A stretch of 64,000 nucleotides of DNA from Pseudomonadota bacterium (GTDB lineage: Bacteria; Desulfobacterota; Binatia; Binatales; Binataceae), in NCBI GenBank assembly GCA_021324885.1, contig JAJPIF010000022.1, positions 124,001 through 188,000 of the forward strand, written 5' to 3'. Position numbers and translations under genes: made by a program. Under the pieces are notes generated by a model that worked only from the letters and a program-made list of their open reading frames with translations, was not told the origin of the DNA and made no database searches. Shown piece by piece: positions 26,166 to 34,930 of this stretch (the first letter of the stretch is position 1; each line of letters begins with the position of its first letter).

Positions 26166-28304
26166 CCAGATTCGAAGCCGCGGCAGGCGCTCTATCTACA
26201 TCATGACGCGTTCAACTCGGCCATCTACACCAACCTGGTCTTCTGGATTAACGGGGGATCCTCGGGCGGTCAGTTGCTGCAGGTTCAGGCGGAACTCAAT
26301 GGCACGGCGCAAACGGTTGTGACGCTGGCGCCGCTGACTGCCAACACCTGGCAGCAGGTAAGCATCCCGCTCAGCTTGCTGGGCGTGCAGAACCAGGCGG
26401 ACTTGGACGGTTTCTGGATTCAGGATCGCAGCGGCACTACCCAGCCGACCTTTTACGTGGACAACGTATCCTTCACGGCGGCGCCGCCGCCGACGGTAGT
26501 GAATTTAACCGTCGACGCGTCGCAGGTGCAGCGGACAATCGACCCGCGCCACTTCGGCGTCAACGCGGCGGTGTGGGACGGCCTGTTCGACACCAACGTG
26601 ACCAAGAATCTGCTGACCGCGATGGGCAATCAGGCCCTGCGCTTTCCGGGCGGCTCGCTGTCTGATGATTATCATTGGGCGACCAACACCACGGACAACA
26701 ACACCTGGCAGTGGGCCACGTCGTTTTCGGCCTTCGCCGACGTCGCGGTAGCGGTCGGCGCGCAGGCTTTCATAACCGCCAATTACGGCTCGGGAACGCC
26801 CCAGGAGGCTGCGGCGTGGGTCGATGCGTCCAATGTCACCAATCACTACGGCTTCAAGTATTGGGAAATCGGCAACGAGGTGTACGGTTCGTGGGAGACC
26901 GACAACAATACGCGTCCGCACGACCCCTACACCTATGCGCAACGCTTCGCCCAATATTACAGCCAGATGAAGGCCGTCGATCCCACGATCAAGATTGGAG
27001 CGGTGGCGGTTGCGGGGGAGGACAGTTACGCGAACTACACCGATCATCCCGCGGTGAATCCGGTCACCGGCGTTACGCATTACGGCTGGACGCCGGTGAT
27101 GCTGGTCACGCTCAAGAGTCTCGGTGTGACGCCGGATTTCCTGATTTACCATCGCTATCCCCAGGATCCCGGCAACGAATATGACCAGGGGTTGCTGCTG
27201 TCCTCCGGGACCTGGGCTGCTGACGCAGCCAACCTCCGGATGCAATTGAACGATTACCTTGGCAGCACGACCGCCGCCGGAGTCGAACTGGATTGTACGG
27301 AGAACAATTCGGTTTCTTCCGCCCCCGGCAAGCAGACCACCAGTCTGGTCAACGGTCTGTTCATGGCCGACAGCATCTGCGCCGCGATGCAGACCGAGTT
27401 CAACAGCGTCATCTGGTGGGACTTGCGCAACGGCCAGGAGACCGGAAACAACAACTCGCCGACGCTGTATGGATGGCGCGAGTACGGCGATTATGGATTG
27501 GTGGACAGCGCCGACCCGCCCGGCCCGGCCGACGAGTATCCGACCTACTACGTGGGGAAGCTGTTACAATACTTCGGCCGCGGCGGCGATGAACTAATCG
27601 TATCGAGCAGTGACTACCCGCTGCTCAGCATCTGCGCCTCCAAACGCAAGGATGGGTCCCTGGGACTGCTGGTCATCAACAAGAGCGCCACTGCGACGCT
27701 CAACGCCAGCATCAAAATCAGCAACGCAACGCCCTCTACCAGCGGCATTCAATACTCGTACGGAATCCCGCAGGACAACGCCGCGCAGACAGGCGTCGGC
27801 TCGGCCGATGTGGCCAGCTCCACGCTCGATGGCATCTCGTCGAGTTTTGCGTACAGTTTTCCGCCTTATTCAGCGACAGTCCTGACCTTTGGCAGCAGCG
27901 GCCAAGCCACTGCGACGCCAACCGCAACGGCATCGCCGACTTCCACCCCGACCGCGACCGTCACCGCCACGCCAACCCCTACGCCGACCGGCGGTAGTGC
28001 GTTGGGCGTGGTTAAACCCACCAGCTTGAGCTTCGGCAAGCAACATCACGGGACCACCAGCTCGGCGAAAAATGTGACGCTTACCAATACCGGCAGCGCT
28101 GCTCTCAGCGTCAGCAGTATCGCTATCAGCGCCGGCTTCAGTCAGACCAACACCTGCACCGCTGCCCTGGCACCCGAATCCAGTTGTACCATCTCCGTGC
28201 GCTTTTCACCCTCAGTCAAGGGTTCATACGCCGGTTTACTGAAGGTCAACGACAACGCGACGAATACGCCCCAAACCGTAAGTCTCAGCGGAACCGGGAC
28301 ATGA
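26166..28304 (+). pseudogene. Glycoside hydrolase (arabinofuranosidase-like, clan GH-A) lacking its N-terminus
   Basis: The coding similarity begins abruptly at 26166, right after an in-frame TAG (26163-26165), and reads QALYLHHDAFN...FWINGG. This is the middle of a carbohydrate-binding beta-sandwich that should be preceded by a signal peptide and more strands. The first usable start is TTG 26274, giving 676 residues without a leader. The catalytic barrel has RFPGGSLSDDYHW, the acid/base Glu in EIGNE (near residue 198 from TTG) and a probable nucleophile in CTENN (near 342), the spacing of GH51-like enzymes. A Thr/Pro linker (near 545-575) leads to a C-terminal choice-of-anchor-D/ASH-like beta domain ending SLSGTGT. 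The product was evidently meant to be secreted. Either a real deletion or an assembly join explains the loss. Confidence 0.75.
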
Positions 28305-28458
28305 AACTGCCACAAAGCCAGGTCCCGGAGCTTGATTAGAGGCGACGAGCGCGGGATCAGCCGAGGTTCAAGGTTTGACGGAATCAGGCCAGCTTAGCTG
28401 TCTGGTCCCGGCCTTTTGCGGTCTTCCTTTCGCTATGGTTGTTGATTAAAAGTCACGC

Positions 28459-28516
28459 CACGTTTGCATGCCTACTTAATTAAGCGTAAATAGCGCCTAT
28501 TCATAGCACGTTTGCA
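28459..28516. repeat. 10-bp direct repeat in an AT-rich promoter region
   Basis: CACGTTTGCA occurs at 28459-28468 and again at 28507-28516. Between them is an AT-rich stretch containing TTAATTAA. The repeats end 56 nt before the start of the small HTH gene and could be operator half-sites. Nothing else coding was seen in 28305-28572. Confidence 0.35.
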
Positions 28517-28572
28517 GTGCGGTGGTGGCGCCTTTGGACTATGGCTTTCCTCCGAGCGCAGGAGAATCGACG

Positions 28573-28782
28573 ATGGCCAATCCGAGCAGATTGCTCACGG
28601 TAAGGGAATTATCGGATTATCTTCGGGTGCATCCTTCCACTATTTACCGTTTGCTCAAACGGGGTGAATTACCCGGCATCAGGTTGGGGAGCGACTGGCG
28701 TTTCAGTATCGAGGCAATCGAGCAATGGCGCCAGCATCAAAACCTTGCCCTCGAAGAGCACCATCCCGAGGGAACCAACTAG
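28573..28782 (+). CDS. Small excisionase/MerR-type helix-turn-helix protein
   Basis: A 69-residue DNA-binding protein. LLTVRELSDYLRVHPSTIYR followed by LLKRGELPGIRLGSDWRF is the winged HTH of the excisionase family (HTH_17). The start is ATG 28573 with AGGAGAA just upstream; an in-frame ATG-like extension to 28522 lacks a ribosome site. Its short length leaves only the DNA-binding domain plus an acidic tail. No integrase or attachment site is nearby, so it is probably a transcription factor rather than a true excisionase. Confidence 0.8.
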   Translation: MANPSRLLTVRELSDYLRVHPSTIYRLLKRGELPGIRLGSDWRFSIEAIEQWRQHQNLALEEHHPEGTN

Positions 28783-28825
28783 GGATTACTGGGGCTGTCG
28801 ATCCGAACTGCCCGCTTGACCTGCA

Positions 28826-29905
28826 TCAAAGCTCAGCTAGATAGGGAAGAATCTCGTCCGGTGTCAGCATCCGGCTGGTGGTCTTGCCCAGTTCCGTCAG
28901 CAGGACGAAACGGATAGCGTCGTCCGAGCGTTTTTTGTCACGGCCCAGCGCCTGCATGAAGTCGTCGTTGCACCATCCGGTCGGCATCGTCACCGGCAGT
29001 CCATAAGCCGCAATCAGGTTGCGCAGGCGCTGCGCCGATTCGAGCGCCAAACCGCTTAGAGCGCACGACAAGCGGGTGGCGGCGACCATCCCGATTGCAA
29101 CCGCCTCGCCGTGCAGGTAACGTCCATAGCCGGCCGAATTTTCCAGCGCATGCCCCACGGTGTGGCCGAAATTCAGGATCGTGCGCAGTGCGGCCTCATG
29201 TTCGTCGCGTTCGACCACATATGCTTTAAGGCGCAGGCAGCGCTCGACGATTTGCTCGAGCAGCTTCGCATCGCGCGCCAGGATTGCTTCGACGTTGCGT
29301 TCCAATTCCCCGATAAATGGCGCATCCAGGATAGCGCCGTACTTGATGACCTCGGCTATCCCCTCGCGGAATTCGCGTTCAGGCAGCCCGCGCAGCAGTT
29401 CGACGTCGGCGACAATCAGGCGAGGCTGATAAACCGCACCGATCAGGTTTTTTCCCAGAGGATGGTTGATCGCGGTTTTTCCGCCCAGCGCTGAATCGAC
29501 CTGCGCCAGGAGCGTGGTCGGAACCTGCACCAGCGCAATCCCGCGCAGAAACGTCGCGGCGGCGAAGCCCGCCAGATCGCCGACGACGCCGCCCCCGAGG
29601 GCGAAAATCGAAGCCGCGCGGTCGAACTTAGCTTCAACCAGGAAGTCATAGATGCGTTCCAGCGTGTGCAGTGATTTGCTCGTTTCTCCCGGTTCAACCT
29701 CGAATATCAGGGGATCCAAACCGCCGCCCTTAAGCGCCCGCGCCGCCCGCTCGGCAAATAACCGGGCGACGTTCTTGTCGCTGATGATCGCGCAGCGGCC
29801 GCGCAAACCCTGTCCCGCCGCCAATTCACCCACACGGTCAAGCAGCCCGGCGCCGATCTCCACCGTGTGGGAAGCCGATCCCAGTTCAACGCGGAAGCCA
29901 GCCAT
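28826..29905 (-). CDS. aroB: 3-Dehydroquinate synthase
   Basis: The second enzyme of the shikimate pathway, converting DAHP to 3-dehydroquinate with NAD and a divalent metal. 359 residues, normal length. GGGVVGDLAGFAAATFLRG is the NAD/glycine-rich motif, near residues 103-121, followed by PTTLLAQVDSALGGKT. The metal ligands lie in the FREGIAEVIKYG Glu region, the NFGHTVGHALE His pair and the LHGEAVAIG His. It is the last gene of aroC-aroK-aroB, starting 5 nt after the aroK stop. Confidence 0.96.
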   Translation of the reverse strand: MAGFRVELGSASHTVEIGAGLLDRVGELAAGQGLRGRCAIISDKNVARLFAERAARALKGGGLDPLIFEVEPGETSKSLHTLERIYDFLVEAKFDRAASIFALGGGVVGDLAGFAAATFLRGIALVQVPTTLLAQVDSALGGKTAINHPLGKNLIGAVYQPRLIVADVELLRGLPEREFREGIAEVIKYGAILDAPFIGELERNVEAILARDAKLLEQIVERCLRLKAYVVERDEHEAALRTILNFGHTVGHALENSAGYGRYLHGEAVAIGMVAATRLSCALSGLALESAQRLRNLIAAYGLPVTMPTGWCNDDFMQALGRDKKRSDDAIRFVLLTELGKTTSRMLTPDEILPYLAEL

Positions 29906-29910
29906 CCCTC

Positions 29911-30447
29911 TTATTCCTTGCCTTCCAGAATCCGGAGCACCCGCTCAGCCGCAGCGCTGACGGACAAGTCCGAGGTGTCCACCGTAAATTCCGCGCGCGC
30001 GTAGGCGTCCCTGCGTTGTTCCATCAGCTGGGCGATGCGCTGTTCCAGCGGCAGATTACCTTCGGTAAGCTTGGGCCGCGCGACGGTGGAGACTGACACG
30101 CGCCGGGCAATCACTTCGGGACGCGCAGTCAGACAGATGATCGTTGCCGCTCGTGACAACACCTGATAATTGGCGTTATCCACGAGGGCGCCGCCGCCGG
30201 TCGCGATCACCGCCGGGTCGGGCGCCGCCGCCAGCGCGGCGACAACCTCCCGCTCCAGCGCGCGAAAGGCCGCCTCGCCGTCTTCGGCAAAGATCCTCCC
30301 GATCGGCTTACCCGCGCGGGCGACGATTTCATGGTCGGTGTCGATAAAGCGGCGCTCCAGGCGCGCGGCCAAGGCGCGTCCCACGGCGCTTTTGCCGCTG
30401 GCCATAAATCCGGTCAACACCAGCTTGGGCTTGATGGCGGCGTTCAA
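29911..30447 (-). CDS. aroK: Shikimate kinase
   Basis: Phosphorylates shikimate at the 3-OH. 178 residues from TTG 30447, which overlaps the aroC stop (TTGA), giving the standard size. A longer frame extends into aroC, but that part is a shadow of aroC. The P-loop is GFMASGKSAVG, the shikimate-binding Asp is in DTDHEI and the glycine-rich substrate loop is ATGGGAL. The lid Arg lies in the VARPKL segment. The ribosome site is not obvious, consistent with coupling to aroC translation. Confidence 0.93.
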   Translation of the reverse strand: MNAAIKPKLVLTGFMASGKSAVGRALAARLERRFIDTDHEIVARAGKPIGRIFAEDGEAAFRALEREVVAALAAAPDPAVIATGGGALVDNANYQVLSRAATIICLTARPEVIARRVSVSTVARPKLTEGNLPLEQRIAQLMEQRRDAYARAEFTVDTSDLSVSAAAERVLRILEGKE

Positions 30448-31607
30448 AAGGCGCGTACCTGCTCCAGGTATGTCTGATAGTTGCGGCTGATTTCGGTGAA
30501 CGAATCGCCGCCAAATTTTTCCAAAAAGGCGTTGGCCAACTCGTATGCCACCACCGCCTCGGCGATTACCGCAGCGGCGGGAATCGCGCAAACATCCGAG
30601 CGTTCGATGGTGCCGACCGCCTCAGCCTTGGTCTTGATATCCACCGACCGCAGCGGCTGCATCAGCGTTGACAGCGGCTTGAACGCCACCCGCACGCGCA
30701 GCGGCTCGCCCGTGCTCATCCCGCCCTCGGTGCCGCCGGAATTATTGGAAAGGCGCGTGAACTGGCGTGCGGCAGCGTCATAGCCGATTTCGTCATGCAG
30801 TTGGGAGCCGCGGACGGCGGCGGCGCCAAAGCCCATCCCGAACTCGACGCCTTTGCTGGCCTGCAAACTGAGCAGCGCAAAGGCCAGACGCGCGTCGAGT
30901 TTGCGGTCCCATTGGACGTGGCTGCCCAAGCCGACTGGCAGACCTGTTGCAGTCACCTCAACCACCCCGCCCAAAGTGTCGCCGGTTTTTTTGCAGGCGT
31001 CGATTTCCTCTATAATCGCGCGCTCCGCCTGGGGATCGGTTACTCTGACCTGCGATTCCTCGGTGATCCGCCTGAGTTCGCTCAGCGGCAAATCCGGTGT
31101 TCCAGCCCTGATCGCCCCGATACTGACCACGTAGCCCAGCACGTCAATTCCGAACGGATCAAGGATTTGGCGCGCCAGTGCGCCGATTGCGACTCTTGCG
31201 GTGGTCTCCCGCGCTGAGGCCCGCTCCAAAATATCGCGGATATCATCGAGGTTGTATTTCAGCACTCCCGCAAGATCGGCATGACCGGGACGCGGCCTGG
31301 TGACGGGGCGGCTTTCGTTGCGGTCGCGGGGATCAATCGACATTCGCTTTAGCCAGTTCTTGTAATCGAGATTGTCGACCACCATCGTGATCGGGCTGCC
31401 CATGCTCTGGCCGAAGCGCACCCCCGAGGTGATCCGCACCTCGTCACGCTCAATCGCCATCCGTCCACCCCGCCCGTAGCCTTTCTGGCGGCGTGCCAGT
31501 TCATGATTGATTCGCGCGGGGTCGATTCTGAAGCCGGCGGGCATCCCCTCCACGATAGCGGTCAATTGGGGACCATGGGATTCACCGGCAGTAAGAAAGC
31601 GCATCAT
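30444..31607 (-). CDS. aroC: Chorismate synthase
   Basis: Makes chorismate from EPSP with reduced FMN, the last step of the shikimate pathway. 387 residues. Family signatures: GESHGPQL at the N-terminus, GRGGRM near residue 45, RPGHADLAG near 104 and the RASARETTARV signature near 127. The C-terminal SGGTEGGMS and GFGAAAVRGS stretches bind FMN. It is the first gene of aroC-aroK-aroB on the minus strand. Two adjacent ATG codons (31607 and 31604) could serve as start. Confidence 0.96.
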   Translation of the reverse strand: MMRFLTAGESHGPQLTAIVEGMPAGFRIDPARINHELARRQKGYGRGGRMAIERDEVRITSGVRFGQSMGSPITMVVDNLDYKNWLKRMSIDPRDRNESRPVTRPRPGHADLAGVLKYNLDDIRDILERASARETTARVAIGALARQILDPFGIDVLGYVVSIGAIRAGTPDLPLSELRRITEESQVRVTDPQAERAIIEEIDACKKTGDTLGGVVEVTATGLPVGLGSHVQWDRKLDARLAFALLSLQASKGVEFGMGFGAAAVRGSQLHDEIGYDAAARQFTRLSNNSGGTEGGMSTGEPLRVRVAFKPLSTLMQPLRSVDIKTKAEAVGTIERSDVCAIPAAAVIAEAVVAYELANAFLEKFGGDSFTEISRNYQTYLEQVRAF

Positions 31608-31714
31608 AAGAGTAAAGTTTCCACCCCTGGCGACGCGGGTGGGTACTGAGATTCAATCAGAGTCGCTGGCCGGAATCCACGCGTCAGCCAGAGCGGGCGT
31701 TCTCGCCCCTGCCC

Positions 31715-31741
31715 TTGTACTCAAGGCTTTCGTATTATGAT
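31715..31741 (+). promoter_or_regulatory. Sigma-70-like promoter of priA
   Basis: TTGTAC at 31715-31720, 15-bp spacer, TATGAT at 31736-31741 (an overlapping TATTAT is at 31733). The priA ATG is 5 nt beyond, so transcription should begin at about the start codon. The short spacer lowers confidence. Confidence 0.35.
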
Positions 31742-31746
31742 AGCCG

Positions 31747-34218
31747 ATGTCCGCGTCCACCGACCCTAAAGCCTCGATTCGTCCGCAGATGGCGGACGTG
31801 GTTGTGCTCGGTACGCCCAGACAGATCGCCCAGTTAAGCTACGCTATACCGCCGCCGATGGCCGGGCTGGTTGTCGCCGGCCATCGGGTGCTTGTCCCGC
31901 TGCGCTCGCGCAAAGCAACCGCGATCGTAACCCGGGTGCGCGAGCGATCGCACGAGGATTGCACGGAGCTCAAAGCTTTGCTGGAAGTTCTCGAATCGCG
32001 TCCGCTGTTTGACCAAGCCCATCTGAAGCTGCTCGAATTCATGGCGTCGTACTACATGGTCGGGCTGGCCGACGTGTATCGGGCCGTGATGCCGGGCGCG
32101 GTCCGCGTCCATAGCCGGCAGGAACTGGTTGCGGGCGATCCGCCCAGCGCGCTGCGGGCGGCCGCATTCACCCAGGATGAACGCGCCGTGATCGCCGCGA
32201 TCAAGCGCCGCCCACTCACCTTGCGGCAGCTCGAACGGCTGTGCGGCGAAGCCGGCTTGGCGGCGCTTAAACGCCTGCTCGGGGAGGGATTGATCAGACA
32301 ACGCGAGGCGGTCCGCGGACGCCATCGCGAGTCCGGCGCGATTGCGGTGCGCCTGATCGCCGGGCGCGACCGACAGCCCCCCAGGGGCAAGCGGCAGCGC
32401 GAGATCCTGAGCCGCCTCGCGCAGGCGCCCGCCGGCCAGATGTTGCTCGCGGACCTGGAGCGGTCGGCGCCCGGCGCCGGCGTTATCGCGCGGGCGCTGG
32501 CACGCAACGGTTTGGTTGAATTGACGGAGGTAACCGCGCTCCCCGTTCAACCGCCGGCTGCGGCGCTCCAGCTGAGCCTGGAGCAGCAGTCTGTTTACGA
32601 AACGGTCGCACGGGCGCTGCTCGAAAAGCGCTTCGCAACGTTTCTGCTCTGGGGCGTGACCGCCAGCGGCAAAACCGAAGTCTATATGCAGCTCGCCGCG
32701 CAGTGTCTGGCGCAGGGGCGGCAGGTGCTGGTGATGCTGCCGGAAATCGCTCTGACCGATTACCTGGTGCAGTCGTTCCGCGCCCGCTTCGGTCCGCTGG
32801 TGGCGGTGGCGCACAGCGCGCAGAAAATCTCCGAGCGCTGGGCAGCGTGGAATGCGGCGCTGTCGCGCCGGTCGCGCATCCTGCTCGGTCCGCGGTCGGC
32901 GCTGTTCGCCCCGATCCACGACCTCGGCCTGATCGTGGTCGATGAGGAGCACGATCCGGCTTACAAACAGGAAGAAGCAATTCGCTACCACGCCCGCGAC
33001 ATGGCGATCGTTCTGGCGCAGCACAGCTCATGTCCAATCGTGCTGGGATCGGCCACCCCCTCAGCGGAATCATTCGCCAACGCCCGCTCCTCGCGTTACC
33101 GGCTGCTCCAGATGAAGCGGCGGATCAACGATCGTCCGATGGCGCGGGTCGAGATCATCGATCTGCGCAAAGAGCCGCGGCCGGCGAAGGAGGAGGGTCA
33201 GCAAAATGCGCCATCACCGGTTCCGCTTTCGGGAGCACTGATTGACGCGCTCAAGGCGAATCTGGCCGCCGGAGGGCAAAGCCTGATCTTCGTCAACCGG
33301 CGCGGCTATCACAATTTCCTCAACTGTAATCTTTGCGGCGAAGTGCTCTCCTGTCCCGATTGCAGCGTGAGCATGACCTTCCATCTGCGCGACCGCTCGC
33401 TGCGATGCCATTACTGCGGCCATTATCGCGCCGCTCCCGATTTCTGCCCCGCCTGTCATGGGTTGAGCCTGGAAGGCCAGGGCTTTGGCACCGAGCGCCT
33501 GCAGGCGGCATTAGCGTCGCTGCTCCCGCAGGCGCGGATCGATCGGATGGACAGCGACACCAGCCGGCGCAAAGGGGCGCGCAATGCGATCCTGGCAGCG
33601 CTGGCGCGCGGCGAGATCGATATTCTCGTGGGCACCCAGATGATCACCAAGGGATTCGATTTCCCCGGCGTGCGGCTGGTGGGAGTTGTGATGGCTGATT
33701 TGAGTCTTAATTTGCCTGATTTCCGGTCCGCCGAGCGGACTTTTCAACTCCTGACCCAGGCGGCCGGACGTGCGGGCCGGGGGGAGGACTCCGGACGCGT
33801 GCTGATTCAGACCTACGCTCCGCATCATTACAGTATTCGCGCCGCTCAGTATCAGGATTACGCCCGCTTTATGCGTCGCGAGATCGAACTGCGCCGCGAG
33901 TTGGGTTATCCGCCGTTCACGCGGCTCGCGATGGTCCGGATGGAAGGCATGGACGGCGCCGCAGTTGAGCGGATCGCCAGTGCCGTTGCATCCGCAATCC
34001 AGAAGGCCGATCGTGCCGGCACCCTGCGCGTGCTGGGCCCGGCGCCGGCGCCGATCGAGCGCATCGCGCAACGCTACCGCTGGCAGGTAATGGTAAAGGC
34101 GCCGGGATGGTCACAACTGCGCGACCCGCTAACCTCGATGCGCGAGCAAATCACGCCGCGGGCCGATGCCGATAATGTAGCCTTGTCAGTCGACATCGAT
34201 CCGGTACACATGCTCTGA
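31747..34218 (+). CDS. priA: Primosomal protein N' (PriA helicase)
   Basis: A superfamily 2 helicase that restarts collapsed replication forks; 823 residues. The N-terminal 3'-DNA-binding and winged-helix region covers about residues 15-270. Walker A is GVTASGKTE (near 302), the DEEH box is VVDEEHDPAY (near 398) and QAAGRAGRG marks motif VI near 677. Between them are eight zinc-binding cysteines in CNLCGEVLSCPDC and CHYCGHYRAAPDFCPAC (near 525-575). All motifs are intact. It is divergent from aroC, with about 139 nt between the start codons. Confidence 0.96.
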   Translation: MSASTDPKASIRPQMADVVVLGTPRQIAQLSYAIPPPMAGLVVAGHRVLVPLRSRKATAIVTRVRERSHEDCTELKALLEVLESRPLFDQAHLKLLEFMASYYMVGLADVYRAVMPGAVRVHSRQELVAGDPPSALRAAAFTQDERAVIAAIKRRPLTLRQLERLCGEAGLAALKRLLGEGLIRQREAVRGRHRESGAIAVRLIAGRDRQPPRGKRQREILSRLAQAPAGQMLLADLERSAPGAGVIARALARNGLVELTEVTALPVQPPAAALQLSLEQQSVYETVARALLEKRFATFLLWGVTASGKTEVYMQLAAQCLAQGRQVLVMLPEIALTDYLVQSFRARFGPLVAVAHSAQKISERWAAWNAALSRRSRILLGPRSALFAPIHDLGLIVVDEEHDPAYKQEEAIRYHARDMAIVLAQHSSCPIVLGSATPSAESFANARSSRYRLLQMKRRINDRPMARVEIIDLRKEPRPAKEEGQQNAPSPVPLSGALIDALKANLAAGGQSLIFVNRRGYHNFLNCNLCGEVLSCPDCSVSMTFHLRDRSLRCHYCGHYRAAPDFCPACHGLSLEGQGFGTERLQAALASLLPQARIDRMDSDTSRRKGARNAILAALARGEIDILVGTQMITKGFDFPGVRLVGVVMADLSLNLPDFRSAERTFQLLTQAAGRAGRGEDSGRVLIQTYAPHHYSIRAAQYQDYARFMRREIELRRELGYPPFTRLAMVRMEGMDGAAVERIASAVASAIQKADRAGTLRVLGPAPAPIERIAQRYRWQVMVKAPGWSQLRDPLTSMREQITPRADADNVALSVDIDPVHML

Positions 34219-34305
34219 ATCCGCGCACCAGGAAATCGCAATCCCGCCAGAAGTTGGAAGGCCTTCGCCAATTCCCTGGCCGGCATCTTCAGTCGGCCGC
34301 GGCGC

Positions 34306-34833
34306 TCAGCTGGTCCACCACGCGGGCGGTGGCGACGGTCCAAAGGTGCGCCGCACTTTCCAGAATCCCCGATCGACCATTCCACCGCCCTGCATACAAA
34401 TATAGTCGCCTTCTCCCACGGTGTCGGAAAATTTTCCGTTGAAAATGCAGCTTGAAACGTCCTCGAACATTACGCGTAGCGAAACGCCGGGCCCTCGTAC
34501 CGATCCGGCCGCGATCCGTCCCTGGGTGTCCAGGTTACGGCACATCGTAGGCCCGATAGCGCAGCGATAGGTTCCCGAAATCCTGGCGTCGTTCTGGATC
34601 ATCGAAAACGAAATCGGGGACATTGCGCCCAGCCTCCGCCCGCAAGCGCCAAAGGATAGTCCCGCCCAGAATCCAGTGACGTCAACTGCTGGAGGCATCG
34701 GTTGAGGCGACCATAACGCGCACCCCGCCGTTGCCAAACCGGCAATTAGCGCCAACCCCAGCACCGCCGTAATCCCACCCCTGCGGGCAAACTGTGCGTG
34801 TGCAAAATGCGGCCGTCGGCAGGGTTTGAACAT
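34306..34833 (-). CDS. Putative lipoprotein of unknown function
   Basis: 175 residues with a basic N-terminal region, a hydrophobic core (AVLGLALIAGLATAGC) and a lipobox LATAGC, placing the acylated Cys at about residue 38. The mature part has VDVTGFWAG, then repeated short strands with five or more cysteines, reading like a small beta-barrel or lipocalin-like sheet (ISGTYRC, GKFSDTVGEGDYIC). I do not recognise the family. A GGAGG ribosome site at 34840-34844 overlaps the foot of a perfect hairpin (34843-34864). Confidence 0.65.
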   Translation of the reverse strand: MFKPCRRPHFAHAQFARRGGITAVLGLALIAGLATAGCALWSPQPMPPAVDVTGFWAGLSFGACGRRLGAMSPISFSMIQNDARISGTYRCAIGPTMCRNLDTQGRIAAGSVRGPGVSLRVMFEDVSSCIFNGKFSDTVGEGDYICMQGGGMVDRGFWKVRRTFGPSPPPAWWTS

Positions 34834-34842
34834 TTGAATCCT

Positions 34843-34864
34843 CCGCGCTTAAAAAAAAGCGCGG
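34843..34864 (-). terminator. Perfect 8-bp hairpin between amidohydrolase and lipoprotein genes
   Basis: Arms CCGCGCTT (34843-34850) and AAGCGCGG (34857-34864) around six A residues on the plus strand (six T on the transcript strand). It follows the amidohydrolase stop by 66 nt and touches the lipoprotein ribosome site. It may terminate the first transcript or hide the ribosome site of the second. Confidence 0.5.
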
Positions 34865-34930
34865 CCTCCGGCTAAGGAACCATTCGGAGTGCAGAGCGCC
34901 GGCCGTTCCCGAGGCGAGCTTTTTACGCGG

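Noticed and set aside
27900-28000. Thr/Pro-coding repeat considered as a CRISPR-like or tandem repeat array
   Set aside because: The repeats are irregular codons of a Thr-Pro linker within the glycosidase.
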